Source: Pseudomonadota bacterium (GTDB lineage Bacteria > Pseudomonadota > Gammaproteobacteria > Burkholderiales > Thiobacillaceae). Taken from it: a DNA stretch of 22,948 nucleotides. Where the stretch lies: the NCBI GenBank assembly GCA_021836225.1, contig JAKBJA010000151.1, positions 1-22,948 on the forward strand, in the 5' to 3' direction. Below the pieces are notes generated by a model. The model made no database searches, was not told where the DNA came from, and was given only the letters and a program-made list of their open reading frames with translations. Shown here piece by piece: positions 1-6,751 of the stretch (its first letter is position 1; each line of letters begins with the position of its first letter). Position numbers and translations under genes: made by a program.

Positions 1-1
1 G

Positions 2-151
2 GGAATGGATCAGCTGCTGGAAATCGTCCGTCGCGATCGCGGCTTCAAGGAGGACATCGGCCGCAAAACCCTGCTGTCCGTATTCAGTCTGCTGGATGGC
101 GACGAACGGGTCAGCCGTTACCGGCGCATGCTTTCCAGCCTGCTGTACTGA
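2..151 (+). CDS. cnoX: CnoX (YbbN) thioredoxin-TPR co-chaperone, 3' end only
   Basis: This is the last 49 codons of a gene that enters from the left edge. The tail contains RKTLLSVFSLL followed by YRRMLSSLLY. It closely matches the C-terminal TPR end of E. coli CnoX (KKTLMDILAALG...YRRQLYALLY). CnoX is a cytoplasmic protein with an inactive or weakly active thioredoxin domain and a TPR tail that holds oxidatively damaged proteins and hands them to GroEL/DnaK. The thioredoxin domain lies outside the window, so the presence of an active-site CXXC cannot be judged. The gene converges on greB with only 7 bp between the two stop codons and no visible terminator hairpin there. Confidence 0.82.
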   Translation, partial: GMDQLLEIVRRDRGFKEDIGRKTLLSVFSLLDGDERVSRYRRMLSSLLY

Positions 152-158
152 GTTCGGC

Positions 159-719
159 TCAATCGATGGCCTGGTAGCGGACCTCGACGATTTCCACCTC
201 GCGCCGTCCGTCCGGCGTCTGCACGCTGACGGTGTCGCCCTCGCGCGCCTTCAGCAACGCGCGCGCCATCGGTGAAATCCAGGCGATGCGGCCGCGTCCG
301 GCGTCGGCCTCGTCGATGCCGACGATGGCGTAGGTGGATTCTTTGCCGCTTTCATCCGCGACCGTGACGGTGGCGCCGAAGAACACCTGGTCGGTGCCTT
401 CGCGGATGGCGGGGTCGACCACCTCGGCGTGCTCAAGCCGCTTGGATAAAAAGCGGATGCGCCGGTCGACTTCGCGCAGGCGTTTCTTGCCGTAGATGTA
501 ATCGCCATTTTCAGAACGGTCGCCGTTGCTCGCCGCCCACGAGATGGTTTCAACCAGCTTGGGGCGCTCGACTTTCCACAGCTGGTTGAACTCGGCGTCG
601 AGCTGCGCGTAGCCGGCCGGGGTCATGTAATTCTTCGACCCGGCGGGCAGCGCCGGTGCGGCGAGATCGTCCTCGTCGACGTCAGGCGTGTCGGATTCCT
701 TGACGAAGGCTTTGTTCAT
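159..719 (-). CDS. greB: Transcription elongation factor GreB
   Basis: GreB binds the RNA polymerase secondary channel and stimulates cleavage of backtracked RNA. The 186-residue protein has the N-terminal coiled coil (about 33-105) with the tip motif GDRSEN at 66-71. D67 and E70 correspond to the two acidic catalytic residues of the Gre family. The C-terminal FKBP-like domain contains the typical SPMARALLKAREGD stretch (149-162). Sequence such as KKRLREVDRRIRFL and VFFGATV favours GreB over GreA. Compared with E. coli GreB it has about 25 extra N-terminal residues, acidic at 9-18 and then rich in Ala and Pro. The ATG overlaps the DUF2905 stop by 4 bp (ATGA), which supports this start and means the extension is probably real. 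Confidence 0.95.
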   Translation of the reverse strand: MNKAFVKESDTPDVDEDDLAAPALPAGSKNYMTPAGYAQLDAEFNQLWKVERPKLVETISWAASNGDRSENGDYIYGKKRLREVDRRIRFLSKRLEHAEVVDPAIREGTDQVFFGATVTVADESGKESTYAIVGIDEADAGRGRIAWISPMARALLKAREGDTVSVQTPDGRREVEIVEVRYQAID

Positions 720-916
720 CGGCCAAATAAATACGCAAGCAGCGACAGCAGCAGCGACATGAGTATGACGCTGGTGAAGGGAAAGTAGAACGTGCCGCGT
801 GCACGCTTTATCCGCAGGTCACCCGGCAGCCGCCCCAGGCCCAGGCGATTCAGCCAGGGGGTGAGCAGCCCCAGCACCAGCAGGGCCGCAACCAGCGTGA
901 GCAACCATTTCAACAT
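716..916 (-). CDS. DUF2905 family small inner-membrane protein
   Basis: This 66-residue protein has two predicted membrane segments, about 4-20 and 46-63. The loop between them, NRLGLGRLPGDLRIKRARGTF, carries the conserved GRLPGD and FYFP features of the DUF2905 family. The function of the family is unknown. It sits 3 bp after the small lipoprotein gene and overlaps greB by 4 bp, so it is likely co-transcribed with both. The length matches the usual 65-75 residues of the family. Confidence 0.9.
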   Translation of the reverse strand: MLKWLLTLVAALLVLGLLTPWLNRLGLGRLPGDLRIKRARGTFYFPFTSVILMSLLLSLLAYLFGR

Positions 917-919
917 AGC

Positions 920-1123
920 CTATTGCTGAGCCGCCTCGTCCATCTGCTTGCGCTGCGCCTCTGCTGCCGAGTTCACCTGGCCTTCCACCGCACGCGCTTT
1001 TTCCATCGCCTTGACCTGCGTTTCGAACACCGCATTGGGTTGGCGCTCGGTTTCGGGCTGGGGCGGCGGGGTCGGGTCGCAGGCGGTCAGGATCAACCCA
1101 AGCGGAATCAGGAATCGTTTCAT
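920..1123 (-). CDS. Small hypothetical lipoprotein
   Basis: This 67-residue protein begins MKRFLIPLGLILTAC, a short lipoprotein signal with lipobox L12-T13-A14-C15. Asp follows the cysteine. In E. coli that +2 residue favours retention at the inner membrane; whether the rule holds here is inference. The mature part is Pro-rich (PTPPPQPE) and then a charged, Gln/Ala-rich helix (about 35-67) that may form a coiled coil. I do not recognise a family. The start is fixed by the ATGA overlap with the upstream PNPOx-like gene. The same strand continues into DUF2905 after 3 bp, so it appears to be a member of the same operon. Confidence 0.7.
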   Translation of the reverse strand: MKRFLIPLGLILTACDPTPPPQPETERQPNAVFETQVKAMEKARAVEGQVNSAAEAQRKQMDEAAQQ

Positions 1124-1671
1124 CGCGCATTCTCCAGGAGTCCGGTGGGCAGGCCGTCGATGCTGACCTGGTTTTTCTCGCGCCAGTAATCCAGCAGCCC
1201 CACCGCGCCTTTCTTCTCGGCCCAGCGTGCCAGGGTGTCGCGCTCGCCCTGGTAGGCATACATCGGAACGGCGTAGCCGCACGAGGTCTGCACCGAGTCG
1301 ATGTCGAGCACGATGATCTGGCGTTCGCCAGGGAGTGCAGGGAAGTGGCGGCGCAATTCGCTCCATTCGGCGTCCTGCCGGCGCACGGCACGGCCGCGTC
1401 CGTACAGGCGCAGGATCAGCGGATCGGCGTCGAAGCTGCACCACATCAGCGTCATGCGGCCATCGTGCTTCAGGTGGGCGGCGGTTTCGTTGCCGCTGCC
1501 GGTGAGGTCGAGATAGGCCACGCGTCTCACATCGATCACGCGCAGGCTGTCCATGCCCTTGGGCGACAGGTTGAGGCGGCTGTCGGCGGTGCCGGTGGCC
1601 GTGAAAAAGATCTTCTGCGCGGCGATGAAGTCGCGGTGCCGTGCATCAAGCTCAGGATAGAAGCGCGCCAT
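1120..1671 (-). CDS. Pyridoxamine 5'-phosphate oxidase-like (FMN-binding split-barrel) protein
   Basis: This 183-residue protein resembles the PNPOx-like flavin split-barrel family. Seen in the sequence are an N-terminal helix ending in FIAAQKIFFTATG, the SRLNLSPKGMD stretch, and LDLTGSGNETAAHL followed by GRMTLMWCSF, which correspond to the strands and loops that contact flavin in this family. The substrate is unknown; many members are not true PNPOx enzymes. I chose the ATG at 1669-1671 because GGGG lies about 7 bases before it and the protein then starts MARFYPELD, as family members do. A further 22 upstream codons are open, but they run into the palindromic element at 1679-1812. The stop overlaps the lipoprotein start. 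Confidence 0.85.
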   Translation of the reverse strand: MARFYPELDARHRDFIAAQKIFFTATGTADSRLNLSPKGMDSLRVIDVRRVAYLDLTGSGNETAAHLKHDGRMTLMWCSFDADPLILRLYGRGRAVRRQDAEWSELRRHFPALPGERQIIVLDIDSVQTSCGYAVPMYAYQGERDTLARWAEKKGAVGLLDYWREKNQVSIDGLPTGLLENAR

Positions 1672-1678
1672 CTGGATA

Positions 1679-1812
1679 CCCCTATAAATCCACTGCGCAC
1701 CCATGATCCGGGCGCGTCCGGTGCTCGGAATCCTCATGTACCTCTATGTACATTCCGGTTCCTGCGCTCCGGGCGCATCCGGCTGATGGTCGCTCGCTAC
1801 GATTTCTAGAGG
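1679..1812. repeat. 134-bp imperfect palindromic intergenic element
   Basis: The outer ends CCCCTATAAATC (1679-1690) and GATTTCTAGAGG (1801-1812) are inverted copies with 10 of 12 positions matching. The centre has a perfect 6-bp inverted repeat, ATGTAC (1736-1741) and GTACAT (1748-1753), with a 6-nt loop. Between ends and centre, the arms share CCAT, CCGG, GCG, CCGG and GGAA blocks in mirrored order. The element fills nearly all of the gap between the LON-domain gene (stop at 1819) and the PNPOx-like gene (ATG at 1671). Transcribed from the minus strand it would form a long imperfect hairpin ahead of the PNPOx-like start. A miniature inverted-repeat or REP-like dispersed element is the simplest reading; the family is not identified. 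Confidence 0.6.
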
Positions 1813-1818
1813 CATCCA

Positions 1819-2415
1819 TCAGTTGATCTGCTTTTTCAGAAACTCGGCGAGGATGCGCAGCCGTGTCACGCTGTCGTTCATTTCCAGCAGGTTCTGCTTG
1901 ATGGTGAGTTTGAGCGGCAGCACTTCGGACAGCCGGTAGCCCACCCACACGGCATTATCGAATTCGTGCGGCGCAGGAAAATGGGCGTCGCCGTATTCGG
2001 CGATGATATGGCGAAGGATCTCCACGGCAAGTTCGAGATCGTCGGGAATGGCTGTGGCAGCCTCATGGCTGACCGCCTCGACGGTGCCGATGAGCAGGCC
2101 ACTGGGTTCGGTGCGGGTGCTGCGGATGACGAAGCGTTCCTCCGCCTGCGTGTCGATGTGCAGGATGCCAGTCTGCGGCATGTCCCAGTCGGTGACGCGC
2201 ACGCGGGTGCCGACGGCGTAGGGAACCGCGGGGGTGCCGGTCTCGCTGCCTTCGCGAATGGCGCAGATGCCGAACGGCGTATTGTCGGCGATGGCCTGTT
2301 TGACCATGTCGAGATAACGCTGTTCGAAAATGCGCAACGGCAACTGCCCGCCGGGAAACACGACGGTGTTGAGCGGAAATAACGGGAGGCTGGCGTGTTC
2401 GAATGCGGGGCTCAT
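1819..2415 (-). CDS. LON substrate-binding domain protein (stand-alone)
   Basis: This 198-residue protein consists of a LON N-terminal (substrate-binding) domain without the AAA+ or protease parts. Seen are [25 protein letters not shown] (about 10-34), the conserved start of the domain, then [30 protein letters not shown]. The C-terminal third is helical, ending [14 protein letters not shown]. Stand-alone LON-domain proteins are common in proteobacteria and their role is not settled. The ATG overlaps the ubiX stop by 4 bp, which fixes the start and places it at the end of the ptsN-to-ubiX run. Confidence 0.92.
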   Translation of the reverse strand: MSPAFEHASLPLFPLNTVVFPGGQLPLRIFEQRYLDMVKQAIADNTPFGICAIREGSETGTPAVPYAVGTRVRVTDWDMPQTGILHIDTQAEERFVIRSTRTEPSGLLIGTVEAVSHEAATAIPDDLELAVEILRHIIAEYGDAHFPAPHEFDNAVWVGYRLSEVLPLKLTIKQNLLEMNDSVTRLRILAEFLKKQIN

Positions 2416-3029
2416 CGCTCGTCTCCCCAGCGTGCCATCAGGGTGTGCTGGATGCCCAGTTGGTCGAGGATACGCGCGACGATGAAATCGATGATCGCCT
2501 CGACCGTTTGCGGGTGATGATAAAAACCGGGGTTGGCGGGCAGGATCACTGCGTTCATCTTCGACAGCTTCAGCATGTTTTCCAGATGCAGGGTGGAAAA
2601 CGGCGCTTCGCGCGGAACGAGGATGAGCTTCCTCTGCTCCTTCAGCATCACGTCGGCAGCGCGCTCGATCAGATTGTCGGACAGGCCGTGGGCGATGGCG
2701 GCGAGCGTACCCATCGAACAGGGGCACACCACCATGGCATCGGCCGGATTGGAGCCGGAGGCGACCGGAGCATTCCAGTCCTCGCGGCCGAACACGTGCA
2801 GTTGGCCGTCGCGTGCGTTCAGTCCTTCGGACAACTGTTTTTCGAGATCGCTGGCGCGGGCGGGCAAGGCCACGCCGAGCTCCTGCTTGGCGACGAGGTG
2901 GGCGGCCTGCGACACCAGCAGGTAGACGCGCATATCGGCGGCCAACAGGCATTCGAGAAGACGCAGGCCATAGGCCATGCCGGAGGCGCCGGACAGCGCG
3001 AGGGTTACGGTGTGGATGGGGGAATGCAT
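2412..3029 (-). CDS. ubiX: UbiX flavin prenyltransferase
   Basis: UbiX joins a dimethylallyl group to FMN to make prenylated FMN, the cofactor of UbiD-type decarboxylases in ubiquinone synthesis. The 205-residue protein shows the FMN-binding SGASG at 13-17, the [14 protein letters not shown] stretch at 102-115, PREAPFS at 139-145 and PGFYHHP at 167-173, all typical of UbiX. The chosen ATG (3027-3029) gives the normal family length. Its first 25 bp overlap the 3' end of the Gx transporter gene, and its stop overlaps the LON-domain gene by 4 bp. No ubiD is in the window. Confidence 0.94.
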   Translation of the reverse strand: MHSPIHTVTLALSGASGMAYGLRLLECLLAADMRVYLLVSQAAHLVAKQELGVALPARASDLEKQLSEGLNARDGQLHVFGREDWNAPVASGSNPADAMVVCPCSMGTLAAIAHGLSDNLIERAADVMLKEQRKLILVPREAPFSTLHLENMLKLSKMNAVILPANPGFYHHPQTVEAIIDFIVARILDQLGIQHTLMARWGDER

Positions 3030-3565
3030 GACATGGATTGTCCCCCGGATGGTGCGGGACCGGCAAGCAAACGCGCCACGATGACACCGTTCACCGCGCC
3101 AAAAATCAGGGCAGCGGCGGCAAACAGCGGCGACAGCTTGAAGAGTGCGGCGCCGGGCAACAACCACCAGCCGGCCAGCGCAAGCTGACCGCCGATATGG
3201 CCGAAGGCGGCCAGCACAGACAGACTGACCGGTCCGAAATAACGGCTCGGCAGATGGCGTGCTGCCCCCAGCACCAACAGGCTGGCGAGCGCGCCGGCGC
3301 TTGAGAGCCAGAAGCCCGGCGCGAACAGGCTGCCCAGCAGAATGCCGCCGGCCAGCACGCGCAGGGCGGACACCCAGGCCGCTGCGCGCCAGCCGACTTG
3401 CAGCAGTACCAGCAGGATGACGATGTTGGCCAGCCCCGGCTTCACGCCGGGAACCGGGCTGGGAATCGCCGCTTCGGCCAGGGTCAGGCCGATCGCCAGC
3501 GCAGCCAGCCGCGCGATGCGACGGTCGTCCGAGCTGACCGGCAATTCAATAACCGAGCGTGTCAT
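3005..3565 (-). CDS. Gx transporter family (heptaprenyl diphosphate synthase component I-like) membrane protein
   Basis: This 186-residue, strongly hydrophobic protein has about five or six membrane segments. Motifs such as [30 protein letters not shown] (about 28-57) and [18 protein letters not shown] identify the Hpre_diP_synt_I / Gx transporter family, which resembles ECF-transporter substrate-binding components. The transported compound is unknown. It overlaps the upstream NusG-domain-II gene by 20 bp and the downstream ubiX by 25 bp. NusG-II and Gx transporter genes are often paired, so a joint function is likely. The name component I of heptaprenyl synthase comes from Firmicutes and should not be taken as proof of prenyl synthesis here. 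Confidence 0.85.
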   Translation of the reverse strand: MTRSVIELPVSSDDRRIARLAALAIGLTLAEAAIPSPVPGVKPGLANIVILLVLLQVGWRAAAWVSALRVLAGGILLGSLFAPGFWLSSAGALASLLVLGAARHLPSRYFGPVSLSVLAAFGHIGGQLALAGWWLLPGAALFKLSPLFAAAALIFGAVNGVIVARLLAGPAPSGGQSMSCIPPSTP

Positions 3566-3911
3566 AGGCGGACGTGCGGCCCCGGATTTCGAGGCTGACC
3601 TGATTCGGCAGGCACAGAGCCGCCTGGCCGGATTGCGTGAGCCAGCCCTGTTTCACGCACAGCTGGCGAGGCGAGGGGTCGGCAACGACACGGGCGCGGC
3701 CGGGCTCGATCTCGATCCGGGTGGTGCCGAGCGGCCCGTCGACGGAGACGGTTTGCGCATGGGTGAGCGCGGCGGTTTTCACGACCTGGCCGGCGGCACG
3801 GATGACGGCGCTGTCGCCGCGATCACCGCCCCAGGCCCACCACGTCAGCGCGATGACGAGACCGCACCCCGCCAGCAGCACGCTTACATCACCGGCGCGC
3901 AGCAGCCTCAT
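3546..3911 (-). CDS. NusG domain II-containing membrane-anchored protein
   Basis: This 121-residue protein has one N-terminal membrane segment (about 9-27) and then a small beta-rich domain. The stretch from HAQTVSVDGPLGTTRIEIEPGRARVVADPSP to RQLCVKQGWLTQSG fits the NusG_II family (PF07009), including the C-x-n-C feature (C85, C100) and the end LPNQVSLEIRG. Such proteins lie outside the cytoplasm and are usually encoded beside Gx transporter genes, as here. The biochemical role is unknown. The start overlaps the rapZ stop by 1 bp (TGATG). Confidence 0.85.
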   Translation of the reverse strand: MRLLRAGDVSVLLAGCGLVIALTWWAWGGDRGDSAVIRAAGQVVKTAALTHAQTVSVDGPLGTTRIEIEPGRARVVADPSPRQLCVKQGWLTQSGQAALCLPNQVSLEIRGRTSAYDTLGY

Positions 3912-4747
3912 CAGGCCAATTCGCGGTGGCGCACCAGCACCTGCTCGCGTTCGCGAAACGCATCGGCCAGTGTTTCGGCAAAGTAGACGCTGCGGTGCTG
4001 GCCGCCGGTGCAGCCGATGGCGACCGTGAGATAGGCGCGGTGATCGCGGATGAAACACGGCAGCCAGTTTTCGACGAAGCCGCGGATGTCTGCCAACAAC
4101 GCCATGGCGTTGGGACTGGACTCGATGTAGTCCTTCACCGGCTGGTCGCACCCGGTGAGCGGCTTGAGCTCGGCGACATAGTGCGGGTTGGGCAGGCAAC
4201 GCACGTCGAACACCAGGTCGGCATCGAGCGGAATGCCGTGCTTGAAGCCGAAGGACTCGAACAGCAGCGTAATGCGCGAGCGGTCCTGCCCGACCAGATC
4301 CTTGATCCAGAGGCGCAGGGCCGCGGCCGACAGATCGCTGGTGTCGATGCGGTGCGCCAGCAGTGCGATGTCGCCGAGCATCTCGCGTTCGAGCTGGATG
4401 GCTTCCTGCAGCGACACGCTGTCGCTGGACAGGGGATGCCGCCGCCGTGTTTCGGAAAAACGCTTCACCAGCGTCAGCGTCTTGGCCTCGAGAAAAATCA
4501 CCCTGAGGTCGGCGCCCTGCGCGCGCAGGGCCTCGGCGATCGTGGGCAGCTGCGCAAAGCTGGCGCTGCTGCGCGCGTCGATGGCAATCGCAATGCGCTG
4601 GTGGCCTTCCTGCTTCAGGTAGTCGACCAGCGGTTGCAGCATGGCCAGAGGCAGGTTGTCGACGCAGTAATAGCCGATGTCTTCCAGCACCGCGATGGCG
4701 ATGCTTTTGCCCGAGCCCGACAATCCGGAGACCAGTACGATCTGCAT
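3911..4747 (-). CDS. rapZ: RapZ / YvcJ-family RNase adapter NTPase
   Basis: In E. coli RapZ delivers the small RNA GlmZ to RNase E and so controls glucosamine-6-phosphate synthase. The 278-residue protein has Walker A GLSGSGKS at 8-15, DNLP at 30-33, the [25 protein letters not shown] stretch, [19 protein letters not shown], and the C-terminal [15 protein letters not shown] block, all conserved across the family. It overlaps hprK by 1 bp and the NusG-II gene by 1 bp. Whether it acts on a GlmZ-like RNA in betaproteobacteria is not known from the sequence. Confidence 0.96.
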   Translation of the reverse strand: MQIVLVSGLSGSGKSIAIAVLEDIGYYCVDNLPLAMLQPLVDYLKQEGHQRIAIAIDARSSASFAQLPTIAEALRAQGADLRVIFLEAKTLTLVKRFSETRRRHPLSSDSVSLQEAIQLEREMLGDIALLAHRIDTSDLSAAALRLWIKDLVGQDRSRITLLFESFGFKHGIPLDADLVFDVRCLPNPHYVAELKPLTGCDQPVKDYIESSPNAMALLADIRGFVENWLPCFIRDHRAYLTVAIGCTGGQHRSVYFAETLADAFREREQVLVRHRELA

Positions 4748-5697
4748 CAGGCCTTCCCGTCGATGGCGGCCTGCTGGCGCTTGATGAATTGCTCGACCGG
4801 ATTGATGCCGCGGCGTTTGAGCAGATGATTGCGCACCGCCACTTCGACCAGCACGGCGAGGTTGCGGCCGGCGGCAACCGGGATGCGCACCTTGGGGATG
4901 GCAACGCCGAGAACGGTTTCGGTGGAAGCCACCATGTCGAGCCGGTTGAGGCCGACTTCGCCGATTTCATGCGGGTGCACCAGTTCGACGATGAGCCTGA
5001 GGTTCTTTTGCGGCTTGACCGCCATTTCGCCGAACAGGAAACGGATATTGAGAATGCCGAGGCCGCGCACTTCGAGGAAGTCGCGGATCAGCGGCGGGCA
5101 GACGCCTTCCAGCGTTTGCGGTGCGACGTGTTTCAGGTCGACCACGTCGTCGGCGACCAGCCGGTGGCCGCGCGTGATGAGTTCCAGTGCCAGCTCGCTC
5201 TTGCCGACCCCGGCATCGCCCTTGATGAGCACACCGGTGCCGAGTACTTCCAGAAACACGCCATGCAGCGAGGTGGTCTCGGCCAGGCTCTGCGTCAGGT
5301 AATGCCCCAGATAGGACATCAGGATGGGACTCGCCAGTGTCGACGTGAACAGCGGCGTCTCGGTGCGCTCGGCACCGTCAAGCAGGACTGCCGGCACGGC
5401 TTCGCCGCTGGAAACGACAATGGCTGCCAGCTCGGTCGAAAACAGGTGATCAATGGCATCCCGCAGGCCGGTCTCCGACAGGCTGCGCAGATAGCCCATT
5501 TCGGCTGGCCCCAGTACCTGCACCCGGTTGGGATGGACAAAATTCAGGTGGCCGATCAGCGCCAGGGTCGGCTTCTGGATGGTTTCGGAAGACAGGGTGC
5601 GCTTGCCGCCATTGCGCCCGGCCACCCATTCCAGGCCGAGCTGTTCCGCCATGTCGTGGAACAGGGTCTCGACCGATACGTGGCTGATCGTGTCCAT
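4747..5697 (-). CDS. hprK: HPr kinase/phosphorylase
   Basis: HprK adds or removes phosphate at the regulatory serine of HPr-type proteins. With the ATG at 5695-5697 the protein has 316 residues, the usual length. Visible are the catalytic H145, the P-loop GDAGVGKS at 160-167, the DD pair at 183-184 and the family signature [10 protein letters not shown] at 208-217. A start 15 codons upstream is open but would overlap ptsN and give residues not found in the family. It lies 16 bp after ptsN and overlaps rapZ by 1 bp. No HPr or enzyme I gene is nearby. Confidence 0.95.
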   Translation of the reverse strand: MDTISHVSVETLFHDMAEQLGLEWVAGRNGGKRTLSSETIQKPTLALIGHLNFVHPNRVQVLGPAEMGYLRSLSETGLRDAIDHLFSTELAAIVVSSGEAVPAVLLDGAERTETPLFTSTLASPILMSYLGHYLTQSLAETTSLHGVFLEVLGTGVLIKGDAGVGKSELALELITRGHRLVADDVVDLKHVAPQTLEGVCPPLIRDFLEVRGLGILNIRFLFGEMAVKPQKNLRLIVELVHPHEIGEVGLNRLDMVASTETVLGVAIPKVRIPVAAGRNLAVLVEVAVRNHLLKRRGINPVEQFIKRQQAAIDGKA

Positions 5698-5713
5698 GCG
5701 CCGGGTAGCGCGC

Positions 5714-6169
5714 CTAGCTTGACCAGGCGCCGAGCAGCGCAATCAGTTCGGCCGGGGTGGCAGCGCTCAGCATCTTTCTGCGCATCGCTTCGTCGCCGAA
5801 CAGCTGTGCCAGTTCGCCCAGAATCTGCAGATGCTGTTCGTTGGCGTCCTTGGGAACCAGCAAAATGAAGCACAGCGACACAGGCTGGTTGTCGGGGGCG
5901 TCGAATTCGAGCGGGCTCTTCAGTCGGTAAAACGCGCCACAGGCATCTTTCAGTCCCTTGATGCGGCCATGCGGGATGGCGATGCCATAGCCCAGTGCGG
6001 TCGAACCCAGGCGTTCGCGCTCGAACAGGCTGGTGAAGACGTCGGTGGATTTGAGCCCGTGGGTCTGGGCGAACAGATCGGCTGCGTGCTCGAACAGTTT
6101 TTTCTTGCTGGTGAAGCTCAGGTCCAGCAAGGCGGTGTCGGGGGTGATAAGGGGGGCGATTAGGTTCAT
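5714..6169 (-). CDS. ptsN: PTS IIA-like nitrogen-regulatory protein PtsN (EIIA-Ntr)
   Basis: EIIA-Ntr is the terminal phosphoacceptor of the nitrogen PTS and regulates potassium transport, sigma-54 functions and other targets. The 151-residue protein contains LGSTALGYGIAIPHGRI, with the phosphorylated histidine at H67, and the DNQPVSLCFILLVP strand typical of IIA-Fru domains. I use the ATG at 6167-6169, which matches the family start (MNLIAPLI). A TTG 14 codons upstream is possible but gives a non-conserved leader. It lies between hpf and hprK, as in other betaproteobacteria. Confidence 0.94.
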   Translation of the reverse strand: MNLIAPLITPDTALLDLSFTSKKKLFEHAADLFAQTHGLKSTDVFTSLFERERLGSTALGYGIAIPHGRIKGLKDACGAFYRLKSPLEFDAPDNQPVSLCFILLVPKDANEQHLQILGELAQLFGDEAMRRKMLSAATPAELIALLGAWSS

Positions 6170-6211
6170 GCCGATTGCAAAGCCGGGGGAGGGGAGCCGG
6201 CATTCGCACAA

Positions 6212-6237
6212 ATTATACGCCCGGAGTTTCTCCGGGC
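6212..6237 (-). promoter_or_regulatory. Hairpin followed by a TATAAT box between hpf and ptsN
   Basis: A perfect 8-bp inverted repeat, GCCCGGAG (6219-6226) and CTCCGGGC (6230-6237), is separated by 3 nt. On the minus strand it is followed at once by TATAAT (6212-6217), a perfect -10 hexamer, and ptsN begins about 40 bp later. There is no U-run directly after the stem, so a factor-independent terminator is doubtful. No -35 element is found at normal spacing. It may be an RNA processing or stability stem or part of an internal ptsN promoter. Confidence 0.3.
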
Positions 6238-6263
6238 GGGCTGGTCAATACGTACGACCCAGG

Positions 6264-6599
6264 TCAGGCAACACTTTCCGTCGGTTGATGCTTCAGGCCG
6301 CCGCCGCCTTGATGGACATCGGAGGTTTTTTCCTTGTGCCGGACGATCTGGCGATCCAGTTTGTCGGCCAGAAGGTCAATCGCGGCATACATGTTGCCGT
6401 CTTCGCTATGTGCGTGGAAATCATGGCCTTTGACGTGCAGCGTGGCTTCCACCTTGTGTACCAGTTTTTCAACCTGCATGATGACCGTTACGTTGATGAC
6501 ATGGTCGAAGTGGCGTTTGACGCGGTCGAGTTTATCGGAAACGTAGTCGCGGATGGCTGGGGTCACTTCCAGGTGATGACCGGAAATCGTCAAATTCAT
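6264..6599 (-). CDS. hpf: Ribosome hibernation promoting factor, short form
   Basis: Hpf binds the 30S decoding region and promotes inactive 100S ribosome dimers in stationary phase. The 111-residue protein matches the short form: MNLTISGHHLEVTPAIRDYVSDKLDRVKRHF, then VEATLHVKGHDFHAHSEDGNMYAAIDLLADKLDRQI. There is no long-form C-terminal domain. A strong Shine-Dalgarno sequence (AGGAGG) lies 4 bases before the ATG. It follows rpoN, where it commonly occurs. The 152-bp gap to rpoN holds a promoter candidate and a U-tailed hairpin, so Hpf may be controlled separately from rpoN. Confidence 0.95.
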   Translation of the reverse strand: MNLTISGHHLEVTPAIRDYVSDKLDRVKRHFDHVINVTVIMQVEKLVHKVEATLHVKGHDFHAHSEDGNMYAAIDLLADKLDRQIVRHKEKTSDVHQGGGGLKHQPTESVA

Positions 6600-6620
6600 A
6601 GAGCCTCCTAAGTCTGCTTG

Positions 6621-6653
6621 AAAAACCGAATGCCAGTTCCATTCTGGCTTCGG
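6621..6653 (-). terminator. Rho-independent terminator-like hairpin between rpoN and hpf
   Basis: On the minus strand CCGAAGCCAG pairs with CTGGC-A-TTCGG (10 bp with one bulged base, 7-nt loop) and is followed by TTTTTC. This is a good intrinsic terminator shape. It lies about 100 bp after the rpoN stop and only about 20 bp before the hpf start. Any hpf transcript made from the promoter at 6678-6706 must also pass it. It may therefore terminate rpoN transcripts, attenuate hpf, or both. Confidence 0.6.
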
Positions 6654-6677
6654 GAGCGGTTTCTCACGCTCGATTTC

Positions 6678-6706
6678 ATTGTGGGACGAAAGCAGAGCAC
6701 ATTCAA
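6678..6706 (-). promoter_or_regulatory. Sigma-70-type promoter candidate for hpf
   Basis: The minus strand reads TTGAAT (6701-6706), a 17-bp spacer, then CACAAT (6678-6683). Each hexamer matches the consensus at four of six positions and the spacing is ideal. Transcription would start near 6671, giving a leader of about 70 nt that contains the U-tailed hairpin and the strong hpf ribosome-binding site. Confidence 0.45.
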
Positions 6707-6751
6707 GCGCGGCGCAGTATTAACGCCGGCGGTCCTGAAACATCTTTTCGA

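Noticed and set aside
1819..3087. A single 422-residue protein reading from within the ubiX region into the LON-domain protein
   Set aside because: The upstream half is a shadow of ubiX in another frame; the real LON gene starts at the ATG overlapping the ubiX stop.
6212..6248. A standard sigma-70 promoter TTGACC...TATAAT for ptsN
   Set aside because: The spacer is 25 bp, far from the usual 16-18, so I list only the -10 and hairpin at low confidence.
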